This document shows, piece by piece, positions 8,630-17,029 of a stretch of DNA of 64,000 nt (position 1 is its first letter; each line of letters begins with the position of its first letter). The position numbers and the translations under genes were made by a program. Under the pieces are notes generated by a model that saw only the letters and a program-made list of their open reading frames with translations, had not been told where the DNA came from and did no database searches. The stretch is from Croceibacterium_A sp035626815 (GTDB lineage: Bacteria > Pseudomonadota > Alphaproteobacteria > Sphingomonadales > Sphingomonadaceae): positions 62,001 through 126,000 of the forward strand of contig DASPMY010000050.1 of the NCBI GenBank assembly GCA_035626815.1, read 5' to 3'.

Positions 8630-8692
8630 GCCTTGCGGCTGGCTGCCGGTGCCGCAAGGGAGCGCAATGATCGATCGGGACCCGATCACGGC

Positions 8693-9871
8693 ATGACCCG
8701 CACGCTGCCCGCCGAGCTGGCGCTCGCCGCGGCGTGCTGCCGCTGGCCGCCCTCGCCCGCCGACGAGCCACGGATGAAGGCCGCGGCCGCGGCGGTCCGC
8801 GATTGGGACCACTTCGACGCCGTGGTACGCCGCAACCGGATCACGCCGTTGGTCCATTCCGCCCTCGGCCGGGCCCGGATCGAGCTGCCGGCAGCGATGG
8901 CAGCCTCGCTGGCGGACCGCGCCATGGCGGCAGCGCGGCGAACGCTGGGCCAGGCGCGCGAGTCCCTGCGCCTGCAGCGCGCTTTCGATGCCGCGGGCCT
9001 GCCGATGGTCATCGTCAAGGGCGCTCCGCTGGCGATCATCGCTTACAACGAGGTGGGCCTGAAGGAGTCGTGGGACATCGACTTGCTGGTCGCCCCGTCC
9101 GACGCGGCCGAAGCTGCCGGGCTGCTCGTCGAGCTGGGCTATCGCGGCGAGTTCTCGCAGCTCGATCGCGGACGCCTCAAGGGGGTCTTGAGGCACAGCA
9201 AGGAGGCTGAATTCAGGCACGAACGCACCGGGATCACCGCCGAGCTGCACTGGCGTCTGACCGACAACAGGCGCCTGCTGCGCGGCATCGACGTCCACGC
9301 GCCGACCCGGGACGTGCCGGTTGCCGGCGGGACATTGCGCACCCTCGCAGACGACGAGCTGTTCTCCTATCTATGCGCCCACGGCACGGTGCATAACTGG
9401 AGCCGCCTGAAGTGGCTGGCCGATGTCGGCGCGATCCTCGGGCATCGCTCGCCCGGCGACATCGCCCGCCTTCACGAAGCTGCCGAAGGCTACGGGGTCG
9501 GGCGTTGCGCGTCGGTCGCCCTGCTCCTTGCTCGATGGTTGCTGGACACGCCGGTGGACGTGCGGTTGCCGGCAAGGGACGGGGTCGCGCGAGCGCTCGC
9601 CGACAACGCGATCGCCGGCCTCGCTTATCGGGGCGGGACTTTCGAGATGAAGCCGTACTCGTGGCCCTGGGTACGGATGATGGCCGCGCATTTCTTCGTC
9701 GCCAGGGGGGCGGCCCATCGCCTCGAGCAGCTCTCGATGCTGTGGAACTCATCGGTCGACCGAAGCCAACTCACGCTGCCGCGCGGGATGCGGTTCGGCT
9801 ATCACCTCCTCAGGATTCCTCTATGGGTGTGGCGGGTCGGCACGCGCGCCTTCGCCCGGAAACGCGCGTGA
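8693..9871 (+). CDS. NTP_transf_5-family nucleotidyltransferase-fold protein (second of pair)
   Basis: A 392-residue paralogue of the preceding gene by motif order. MVIVKGAPLAIIAYNEVGLK is followed by SWDIDLLVAPSD, again placing two aspartates on a strand after a K-G turn, then AELHWRLTDNRRLL and a helical C-terminal half. An in-frame TTG at 8633 exists, but ATG 8693 begins a compact helical N terminus and is preferred. Its last codons overlap the start of the GT4 gene as GTGA, so the two are translationally coupled. No catalytic activity is established for this family to my knowledge, and I do not assign one. Confidence 0.8.
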   Translation: MTRTLPAELALAAACCRWPPSPADEPRMKAAAAAVRDWDHFDAVVRRNRITPLVHSALGRARIELPAAMAASLADRAMAAARRTLGQARESLRLQRAFDAAGLPMVIVKGAPLAIIAYNEVGLKESWDIDLLVAPSDAAEAAGLLVELGYRGEFSQLDRGRLKGVLRHSKEAEFRHERTGITAELHWRLTDNRRLLRGIDVHAPTRDVPVAGGTLRTLADDELFSYLCAHGTVHNWSRLKWLADVGAILGHRSPGDIARLHEAAEGYGVGRCASVALLLARWLLDTPVDVRLPARDGVARALADNAIAGLAYRGGTFEMKPYSWPWVRMMAAHFFVARGAAHRLEQLSMLWNSSVDRSQLTLPRGMRFGYHLLRIPLWVWRVGTRAFARKRA

Positions 9872-11043
9872 GGCACGACGCGGCAGCGCCATTGCGCCCC
9901 CGAATCGTCCACGTCGCAGCCGAGCTGAGTCCGGCGTCCGGCAGCACCTATACCACTGTGCCGCGCCTGTGCAGCTTGCTCGAATCGGCCGGCTTCGAGG
10001 TCGATTTGCTGTGCACCGGTGACCCCCAAGCTCCCGCAACGTACGGGCTGCGCAACGGGTTCGCGGCCGCATGCTTTCCCAGGAGCCGCTGGGGCAGCGC
10101 GCTCGGCTGGTCGCCTGCGCTCGACCGGGAACTCCGGCGGCTCGCGCCGACGGCCGACATCTTCCACGTGCATGGTCTCTGGCGACTGGCCACGGTGACC
10201 GCCCTGCGCATGGCCCGCCGCCGCGGCGTGCGGACGATCGTCAGCCCGCTGGGCAGTCTCGCCCCGGCGGCGCTGGGCGTTTCGCCGGCTCGCAAGCAGG
10301 CTTTCTGGGCGTTGTTCGGCGGGTCATTCAAGAGCCTCGCCTGTTACCACGCGACGTCGCAGGTAGAGCACGACCAGATGCGCGCATTCGGTATCCGCGA
10401 ACCGATAGCCGTGATCCCGTTGGGCGTGGACATTCCCGGCAGGACATCCTGGCGACCAGCACCGCCGGGCCGGCGCGAGGTGCTCTTCATGGGGCGGATT
10501 ACCCCGATCAAGAACCTGCTGTCGCTCGTCGCGGCCTGGCAATCGGTGCAGTCCGATTTTCCCGACGCGCGCTTGCGGATCGTCGGCCCGGACGACCGCG
10601 GCTTCGTCCAGCGGCTGCGCCGCGCGATCGGGGATAGCGGAGCGACCGGCATTTCCGTTGACCAGGAAGTCACGGGCGCCGCGCGCGACCGCGCTTACCA
10701 GGCTGCAGATGTCGTCATCCTGCCGTCGTTGAGCGAAAGCTTCGGTCTGGTCGTCGCCGAAGGTCTCGCCGCCGGTCGGCCCGTGATCGCCACGACGGGA
10801 TCGCCCTGGCAAGTGCTGCACACGCGCGGCTGCGGGTGGTGGATCGAGCCGACCGTGGAAGGCCTGGCCGGGGCGATCAGGCAGGCGCTTGATCTGCCGA
10901 GCGCCAGTCTGGCGGACATGGGCGCGCGCGGCTTCCAACTGGCCGAGCGCGAATTCGGCTGGGCACCGGCCGCCGACAAGTTCATCGCGGCCTACCAATG
11001 GGTGCTGGGTGGCGGCCAGGCGCCCGCGTTCATCTCCACCTGA
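9868..11043 (+). CDS. Glycosyltransferase family 4
   Basis: A GT-B-fold retaining glycosyltransferase of about 391 residues acting at the cytoplasmic face of the membrane. The acceptor-side N-terminal domain has VAAELSPASGSTYTTVPRL and HVHGLWRL. The donor-side domain has FMGRITPIKNLLSLV and the E-x7-E motif in ESFGLVVAEG, followed by GRPVIATT. The GTG at 9868 overlaps the upstream stop as GTGA and begins 10 or so residues before the first strand; an in-frame ATG at 9823 would add 15 residues of Arg-rich sequence. It is coupled to the two NTP_transf_5 genes. Acceptor and donor sugars cannot be read from the sequence. Confidence 0.88.
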   Translation: MRHDAAAPLRPRIVHVAAELSPASGSTYTTVPRLCSLLESAGFEVDLLCTGDPQAPATYGLRNGFAAACFPRSRWGSALGWSPALDRELRRLAPTADIFHVHGLWRLATVTALRMARRRGVRTIVSPLGSLAPAALGVSPARKQAFWALFGGSFKSLACYHATSQVEHDQMRAFGIREPIAVIPLGVDIPGRTSWRPAPPGRREVLFMGRITPIKNLLSLVAAWQSVQSDFPDARLRIVGPDDRGFVQRLRRAIGDSGATGISVDQEVTGAARDRAYQAADVVILPSLSESFGLVVAEGLAAGRPVIATTGSPWQVLHTRGCGWWIEPTVEGLAGAIRQALDLPSASLADMGARGFQLAEREFGWAPAADKFIAAYQWVLGGGQAPAFIST

Positions 11044-11126
11044 GCTGAGGGAATCGCGGCGGCCGCGCTTGTAATCGGGCCGTGGAGTCGCCATTGGGAG
11101 GCCCGGTCGGCCACCCTAACGGACAG

Positions 11127-12599
11127 ATGAACCTCACCCACCCCTTGCTTGACGCGGACGGCGACAAGCTGCGCGAGGAGTGCGGCGTTTTCGGCGTGAT
11201 CGGCGCTTCGGAGGCGGCCGCGGTCTGCGCGCTCGGGCTCCACGCGCTGCAGCACCGCGGGCAGGAAGCGGTCGGCATCACCAGCTTCGACGGCGCCGAG
11301 TTCGTCACCCGCCGCGGCCTCGGCCATGTCGCCGAGAACTTCTCGACCGGGGAGTCGATCGCCGAGCTGCCGGGCACGATGGCGGCCGGCCACGTGCGCT
11401 ACTCGACGACCGGCGGCGCCGGCTTGCGCAACGTCCAGCCGCTGTACGCCGAGCTCGCCAGCGGCGGCTTCGCGGTGGCGCACAACGGCAACATCTCGAA
11501 CGCGCGCCACTTGCGGCAGGAGCTGGTCCGCAACGGCGCGATCTTTCAGTCGACCTCGGACACCGAGGTGATCATCCACCTCGTCGCCACCAGCCGCTTC
11601 AAGACCAACCTCGACAAACTGGTCGACGCGCTCCGCCTCGTCGAGGGCGCCTACTCGCTGATCGTGATGACGCCGCGCGGGATGATGGCCTGCCGCGACC
11701 CGCTCGGCATCCGCCCGCTGGTGATGGGCAAGCTCGGCGACGCGGTCGTCTTCGCCAGCGAGACCGTAGCGCTCGACGTGGTCGGCGCGGAGTTCGTGCG
11801 GCAGATCGATCCCGGCGAGTTCGTCGAGGTCGATTTCGACGGCTCGCTGCGCAGCCACCGCCCGTTCGGCGAGGTCGCTTCGCGCCCGTGCATCTTCGAG
11901 CACGTCTACTTCAGCCGCCCGGATTCGATCTTCAACGACCGCTCGGTCTACGAATCGCGCAAGCAGATCGGCGTGGAGCTGGCCAAGGAACAGCCGGTCG
12001 AGGCCGACCTGGTGGTGCCGGTGCCCGACAGCGGCGTGCCGGCGGCGATCGGCTACTCGCAGCAATCGGGCATCCCGTTCGAGCTCGGCATCATCCGCTC
12101 GCACTACGTCGGGCGCACGTTCATCCAGCCGTCGGACGGCGCGCGCCATGCCGGCGTCAAGCGCAAGCACAACGCCAACCGCAAGCTGGTCGAAGGCAAG
12201 CGCATCGTCCTCATTGACGATTCGATCGTCCGCGGGACGACCTCGATGCAGATCGTCCAGATGATGCGCGATGCCGGCGCGAGCGAGGTCCACTTCCGCG
12301 TCGCCAGCCCGCCGACCGGGCACGGCTGCTACTACGGCGTCGACACTCCCGAACGGTCGAAGCTCCTCGCCGGGCGGATGGACGTCGGCGCGATGCGCGA
12401 GTTCATCCACGCCGACAGCCTCGCGTTCGTGTCGATCGACGGGCTCTATCGCGCGGTCGGGCTGGCGGGCCGCGACAATGCCCGCCCGCAGTATTGCGAC
12501 GCCTGCTTCAGCGGCGACTATCCGACCAGCCTGACCGACGTCGCCGAGCGCCATCAGGCGGAGGCGCAGCTCTCGTTCCCGGTCAACAAGGTCGCCTGA
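11127..12599 (+). CDS. purF: Amidophosphoribosyltransferase
   Basis: First committed step of purine synthesis: PRPP plus glutamine to 5-phosphoribosylamine. It has 490 residues. The N-terminal nucleophile cysteine is in EECGVFGVIG after a short propeptide, and the class-II glutamine amidotransferase domain contains HRGQEAVGI and GHVRYSTTG. The phosphoribosyltransferase motif is VLIDDSIVRGTTS. The CDACFSGDYP stretch near the C terminus is typical of the long PurF class. An upstream in-frame GTG (11082) would add 15 residues, but ATG 11127 leaves the usual short propeptide. An SDR gene follows after 2 bases and is probably co-transcribed, a pairing I recall from sphingomonads. Confidence 0.97.
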   Translation: MNLTHPLLDADGDKLREECGVFGVIGASEAAAVCALGLHALQHRGQEAVGITSFDGAEFVTRRGLGHVAENFSTGESIAELPGTMAAGHVRYSTTGGAGLRNVQPLYAELASGGFAVAHNGNISNARHLRQELVRNGAIFQSTSDTEVIIHLVATSRFKTNLDKLVDALRLVEGAYSLIVMTPRGMMACRDPLGIRPLVMGKLGDAVVFASETVALDVVGAEFVRQIDPGEFVEVDFDGSLRSHRPFGEVASRPCIFEHVYFSRPDSIFNDRSVYESRKQIGVELAKEQPVEADLVVPVPDSGVPAAIGYSQQSGIPFELGIIRSHYVGRTFIQPSDGARHAGVKRKHNANRKLVEGKRIVLIDDSIVRGTTSMQIVQMMRDAGASEVHFRVASPPTGHGCYYGVDTPERSKLLAGRMDVGAMREFIHADSLAFVSIDGLYRAVGLAGRDNARPQYCDACFSGDYPTSLTDVAERHQAEAQLSFPVNKVA

Positions 12600-12601
12600 A
12601 C

Positions 12602-13315
12602 GTGGCCGAGGGACCGCTTGCCGGGCGCATCGCGCTCGTCACCGGGGCGAGCCGCGGGATCGGCGCGGCGACCGCCCGGGCGCTGGCCCAGGCCGGGGCC
12701 CACGTGGTGCTGACGGCGCGCGACGCGCGCGATCTGGAGGCGGTCGAGGAAACCATTCACCAGGCCGGCGGCACGGCGACGATCGCGCCGATGGACCTGA
12801 CCGAGAGCGATTCGATCGCCCGCCTCGCGGCGGCGGTGACCGAGCGGTGGGGCCGGCTCGACGTGCTGGTGATCAACGCCGCGATGCTGCCGCCGCTGAC
12901 TCCGGTGGCGCAGATCGAGCCGGCGAGCTTCAACCAGGCGCTGACGCTCAACGTGCTGGCGACGCAGGCGCTGCTCGCCGCCTTCGACCCGCTGCTCAGG
13001 CGCAGCGAAGGGGGCCGGATCATCGGCCTGACCAGCAGCGTCGGCGCCGAGCCGCGGCCGTACTGGGGCGCCTACGCGGCGAGCAAGGCGGCGTTCGACG
13101 CGCTGCTCGCGTGCTACGCGCAGGAAGTGGAGCGGATCTCCGAGACCCGCATCGCCATCATCGATCCGGGCGCCACGCGCACCCAGATGCGCGCGCGGGC
13201 CTATCCGGGCGAGGATCCGCAGACGCTCAAGCCGCCCGAAGCGGTGGCTGAGCGGATCGTCGAGCTGCTGGCCGAGGGCTTTCCGAACCTGCACCGCGAG
13301 CGCATCGAGGGCTGA
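12602..13315 (+). CDS. Short-chain dehydrogenase/reductase (SDR)
   Basis: A 237-residue NAD(P)-dependent oxidoreductase of the classical SDR type. The cofactor loop TGASRGIGAATARALA lies at residues 13-28, the structural NAA motif in VLVINAAML, and the catalytic Ser plus the Tyr/Lys pair in YAASKAAF. The start is the GTG at 12602, two bases after the purF stop, and it gives exactly the expected N terminus before the first Rossmann strand. The substrate is not identifiable. It converges on the epimerase gene with 7 bases between the stops. Confidence 0.9.
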   Translation: MAEGPLAGRIALVTGASRGIGAATARALAQAGAHVVLTARDARDLEAVEETIHQAGGTATIAPMDLTESDSIARLAAAVTERWGRLDVLVINAAMLPPLTPVAQIEPASFNQALTLNVLATQALLAAFDPLLRRSEGGRIIGLTSSVGAEPRPYWGAYAASKAAFDALLACYAQEVERISETRIAIIDPGATRTQMRARAYPGEDPQTLKPPEAVAERIVELLAEGFPNLHRERIEG

Positions 13316-13322
13316 ACGGCGG

Positions 13323-14330
13323 TCACAGGCCGTGGTACGCCTTGTACCACTGCACGAACCGCGGAATGCCCTCATCGATCGCCGTCCGCGGAACGTAGCC
13401 GAAATCGCGCCGCGCGGCGTCGATGTCGGCGTAAGTCTGCACGACGTCGCCCGGTTGCATCGGCAACCATTGCACCTCGGCCTCTCGCCCGCACGCCGCC
13501 TCGAGCAGCTCGATGAACCGCGTCAGGGGCTCGGAGCGGTTGTTGCCGAGGTTGTAGAGCGCGTGCGGCTTGGTGCTGCCGCCGGGCTTTGCCGCGCCGT
13601 CATCGGCGGGCGGCCGGTCGAGCACGGCGACGACCCCGTCGGCGATGTCGTCGATGTAGGTGAAGTCGCGATGCATCTCGCCGTTGTTGAACACCGGTAT
13701 CGGCTCGCCGGCGAGGATTCGCGAGGTGAAGATCCACGGCATCATGTCGGGCCGCCCCCACGGACCGTAGACGGTGAAAAAGCGCAGGCCGGTGAGCGGA
13801 ATCCGGTAAAGATGCGCGTAAGTCTCGCTCATCAGCTCGTCGGCCTTCTTGGTCGCCGCGTAGAGCGAGACCGGGTGATCGACCCGGTCTTCGACCGAGA
13901 AGGGCACGTTGGCGCTGTTGCCGTAGACCGAGCTGGAGCTGGCGTAGACCATGTGCCGCACGCCGCGGCGGCGGGCCAGCTCGAGGATGTTCAGGTGCCC
14001 GACGAGGTTCGAATGCGCATAAGCGTGCGGATGCTCGATCGAGTACCGCACCCCGGGCTGTGCGCCGAGGTGGACGATGGCGTCGATCGTGTGGCCGGCG
14101 AGCGCCTCTTCGAGGCCCGCCATGTCGGCGAAGTCGCACCGCAAGAACGTGAAGCGGCTGCCGCCCGCTGCCAACAGCCGGTCGCGCCGCGCCGCCTTCA
14201 GCGCGACCGCGTAGTAGTCGTTGAGGCTGTCGATTCCGACGACGGTAGCGCCACGTGCGAGAAGGCGTTCGGCCACCGCGGCGCCGATGAACCCGGCGAC
14301 GCCGGTGATGAGCACGGCACCGCCCGCCAA
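13323..14330 (-). CDS. NAD-dependent UDP-sugar epimerase (UDP-glucuronate 4-epimerase-like)
   Basis: A 335-residue extended SDR most like bacterial UDP-glucuronate 4-epimerases of capsule loci, making UDP-GalA from UDP-GlcA. Seen: the Rossmann loop TGVAGFIGAAVAERLL at the N terminus, NDYYAVALK, HLGAQPGVRYSIEHP, the catalytic YAATKKADE, and RFFTVYGPWGRPDMM, which is characteristic of this subgroup. The start codon is a TTG at 14330. The choice is supported by an excellent ribosome site, GGGGGAGG, 6-7 bases upstream and by the match to the family N terminus. It is the leftmost gene of the polysaccharide locus. Confidence 0.88.
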   Translation of the reverse strand: MAGGAVLITGVAGFIGAAVAERLLARGATVVGIDSLNDYYAVALKAARRDRLLAAGGSRFTFLRCDFADMAGLEEALAGHTIDAIVHLGAQPGVRYSIEHPHAYAHSNLVGHLNILELARRRGVRHMVYASSSSVYGNSANVPFSVEDRVDHPVSLYAATKKADELMSETYAHLYRIPLTGLRFFTVYGPWGRPDMMPWIFTSRILAGEPIPVFNNGEMHRDFTYIDDIADGVVAVLDRPPADDGAAKPGGSTKPHALYNLGNNRSEPLTRFIELLEAACGREAEVQWLPMQPGDVVQTYADIDAARRDFGYVPRTAIDEGIPRFVQWYKAYHGL

Positions 14331-14353
14331 GTCACACCTCCCCCGGTCTCAGC

Positions 14354-14800
14354 CTATTGATCCGTCTCGCGGGCGGCCACCTGTTGCTCGATCAAGCCCA
14401 CGGTGAGCGGGCATTGCTCGTCCGGCGGCAGGACATAAGTCCAGGTCGCGCCCAGTTGAACGTAGCTGCATTGCCGTTTGCCGCTGCGGAAGGTTGTCTG
14501 ATCCAGCCTTGCGGTCGGCGGTGCCTTGGTGGTCAGGCCATCCACCTTTGGCGCAGCCACGGCCAGGCCCCCCACGGGAAATTGCGCGGGGCAGGCGTCG
14601 CCGACGCCGATATCCAGCGAGCGTGTTTCCGTCCCCAGGGCGCCGGCGCGGTAAATGCAAATCCGCTTAAGGCCGGTGACGCGTTGTTCGGCCAGCTGAT
14701 TGGCCGCGGCCGGAGCGGACGTCAGCGGCAACACCGCAATGGTCGCGACAGCGAAAACGCCGATGGCTAGGCCGCGCACGGCCGGAAAAACCTCGATCAT
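14354..14800 (-). CDS. Exported protein of unknown function
   Basis: A 148-residue protein with an N-terminal signal sequence (hydrophobic run LAIGVFAVATIAVL, likely cut after APAAA near residue 33). The mature part has four cysteines spaced as two pairs (RICIY, DACPAQF, RQCSYV, DEQCPLTV), suggesting two disulfides in the periplasm. No family recognised. It lies 23 bases upstream of the TTG-started epimerase gene on the same strand, so the two are probably co-transcribed; its closeness to polysaccharide genes is the only hint of role. Confidence 0.65.
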   Translation of the reverse strand: MIEVFPAVRGLAIGVFAVATIAVLPLTSAPAAANQLAEQRVTGLKRICIYRAGALGTETRSLDIGVGDACPAQFPVGGLAVAAPKVDGLTTKAPPTARLDQTTFRSGKRQCSYVQLGATWTYVLPPDEQCPLTVGLIEQQVAARETDQ

Positions 14801-14887
14801 CGATTCTCGTGACCTGAAGAGGAAGCGAACTGGCCTTGCCTACACCCGGAGTCCATGCCGTGCCAATAGAGTTGGGCCGAGGGCAAC

Positions 14888-16828
14888 CTACACCGCCCGC
14901 AAGCTCGGGCGCGGCTGCGGGCGGGAAAGGTAATCGAAGATGCCTTGCGCCGGATGGTATCCCGTCACCAACTCGGCGAGGATTCGCCGCACCCGTTCGG
15001 CGTCCTGTTCATCGACGGCGGTGACGATTCGCTCGAGCGCCGGCTCCAGTTCGGCGAGCGGGATGTAATTCTCGCTGGCCATCATGATCCGCGGATGATC
15101 GGTGGCGACCGGATTATCCCCGATGAGCAGTTCCTCGTAGAGCTTCTCGCCCGGCCGCAGCCCGCTGAAGATCACCTCGATGTCGCCGTCCGGCTGCTCC
15201 TCGCTGCGGATTTTCAGGCCGGACAGAGCGATCATGCGCCTGGCGAGATCGAGAACCTTGACGGGCTGTCCCATGTCAAGGACGAATACCTCGCCCCCTT
15301 TGGCCATCGACGAGGCCTGGATCACCAGTTGCGCAGCCTCCGGAATGGTCATGAAGTAGCGCGTGATCTCGGGATGGGTGACGGTCACCGGCCCGCCCTT
15401 GGCGATCTGCTGGCGAAACAGCGGCACGACCGATCCGCTCGACCCGAGCACGTTGCCGAATCGGACCATCGAGAAGCAAGTGGTCGCGCCTTGTGCCAGC
15501 GCCTGCAGTCCGAGCTCCGCCAGGCGCTTGCTGGCCCCCATGACGTTCGTCGGCCGGACGGCTTTGTCGGTGCTGATCAACACGAAATCCCGAGTTCGGG
15601 CTTCCGCCGCGACCTGAGCGCAGATCCAGGTCCCCATGGCGTTGTTGCGAACCCCCTCGACCACATTATGCTCGACGAGGGGCACGTGCTTGAAGGCCGC
15701 CGCGTGATACACGGTATCGGGTCGCCACGAGGCGAAAACCCGCCGCATGCGCTCCCGATCGCACACCGAACCCAGCAGCGGGATCAGGTTGGTCTGGATT
15801 TCCTTCTTGGCGGACTTCTGCAGCTCCAGCTCCTGATGGATCTGGTAGAGCGCGAATTCGCTCGAATCGAGCAACAGCAAGACCGCGGGCTGGAGCTCCA
15901 GGATCTGTCGGCAGATCTCGCTGCCGATCGACCCGCCGGCGCCGGTGACCAGCACCGACTCGCCACTGATTTTCGCTTCCAGCAGCGAACGGTCAGGCTC
16001 GACCGGATCGCGGCCCAGCAGATCGTCGATCTCGAGCGGCCGCAAATGCGTGACCGTCACCGAGCCGCGCGCCACGTCGAGCAACCCGGGCAGCGTCCGC
16101 ACCGCGGTGCCGAGCGCCCGAATCCGCGTGAGGATCTCGTTACGCCGCCGCCGGGTCGCCGAGGGCAGCGCGAGGAGGATCTCGAACACCGCAAACTGCT
16201 CGACGACTTCTTCCATCCGGCTCGGCGAGAACACCGGCTTGCCGCCGAGCGAGCTTCCATGAAGGCCCCGATCGTCGTCGACGAAAGCGACGACCTGCAT
16301 GTCCGGGGAGTCGGCGATCGCGTTGGCGAGCTGGCGGCCCGCGGATCCCGCGCCGTAAATCAAGACGTTCTTTTTCGTGCCGGGCTTCAGAATGTCGCGA
16401 TATCGGCCGCTCAGCCAGAAGCGGCCGACAACCCGCGACGCTCCCACCAGCATCAGCAGGAGGATCGGCTGGATGATGCCCACGGTGCGCGGCACCCCGT
16501 CCACTCCGAAGGCCGTGAAGATGCTGAAATAGATGATCCCGTACACGATCACCGCGTTGCCGATGGCAACGAGTGCTTCCCAGCTCACATACCTGAAGAT
16601 CGCCCGGTACAGCCCGAAGCGGATGAAGATGGGCAGCGCAATCAGCGGGGCGGCGACGGCCGCCGGCCACCCCTCCGAAGACAGCGAGACGAAATGACCA
16701 AGCCGCAAATAGAACGCCAGCCACACCGTCAGGATACACAGGCCGGCGTCGAGACACAGCACGATCAGCCGCTTAAGCGGACGCGGCAGCGCTAGAACGG
16801 GCCCGACGGTCTGGTCGATCAGCAGCAT
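14888..16828 (-). CDS. Membrane-bound nucleotide-sugar 4,6-dehydratase (CapD/PglF/FlaA1-like, long form)
   Basis: Removes water from a UDP-HexNAc to give the 4-keto-6-deoxy sugar, first step toward UDP-diNAcBac or related 6-deoxy amino sugars. It has 646 residues from ATG 16828. There are four predicted membrane helices in the first 140 residues, then a CoA-binding-like Rossmann domain (LIYGAGSAGRQLANAI). The C-terminal SDR domain from about residue 290 has TGAGGSIGSEICRQI, STDKAVRPTNVMGASKRLAE (MxxxK replacing YxxxK, as in the long dehydratases) and FSGLRPGEKLYEELL. In-frame ATG 16909 and TTG 16933 would extend the N terminus. With the aminotransferase, acetyltransferase and PglC-like transferase to the right it forms a Pgl-type set. 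Confidence 0.88.
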   Translation of the reverse strand: MLLIDQTVGPVLALPRPLKRLIVLCLDAGLCILTVWLAFYLRLGHFVSLSSEGWPAAVAAPLIALPIFIRFGLYRAIFRYVSWEALVAIGNAVIVYGIIYFSIFTAFGVDGVPRTVGIIQPILLLMLVGASRVVGRFWLSGRYRDILKPGTKKNVLIYGAGSAGRQLANAIADSPDMQVVAFVDDDRGLHGSSLGGKPVFSPSRMEEVVEQFAVFEILLALPSATRRRRNEILTRIRALGTAVRTLPGLLDVARGSVTVTHLRPLEIDDLLGRDPVEPDRSLLEAKISGESVLVTGAGGSIGSEICRQILELQPAVLLLLDSSEFALYQIHQELELQKSAKKEIQTNLIPLLGSVCDRERMRRVFASWRPDTVYHAAAFKHVPLVEHNVVEGVRNNAMGTWICAQVAAEARTRDFVLISTDKAVRPTNVMGASKRLAELGLQALAQGATTCFSMVRFGNVLGSSGSVVPLFRQQIAKGGPVTVTHPEITRYFMTIPEAAQLVIQASSMAKGGEVFVLDMGQPVKVLDLARRMIALSGLKIRSEEQPDGDIEVIFSGLRPGEKLYEELLIGDNPVATDHPRIMMASENYIPLAELEPALERIVTAVDEQDAERVRRILAELVTGYHPAQGIFDYLSRPQPRPSLRAV

Positions 16829-17029
16829 GAAAAACCCCGGCGAATGCCTGTTTTCGAACGACGGGTGCGCAACGGCCTCGCTCAAAGTATCGAAATATCG
16901 CGCGGCCATCGCGGAAATGGCCAACTTTGGCAAGGGAATCCACCTCTTGCTCTGCGGCGCTGTGTGCGCGCACCGGCAGGGTTGGCGGCTCCCGGGGCAG
17001 CTGTTCGGGCGATCCCGGCGGGCGCGGCG

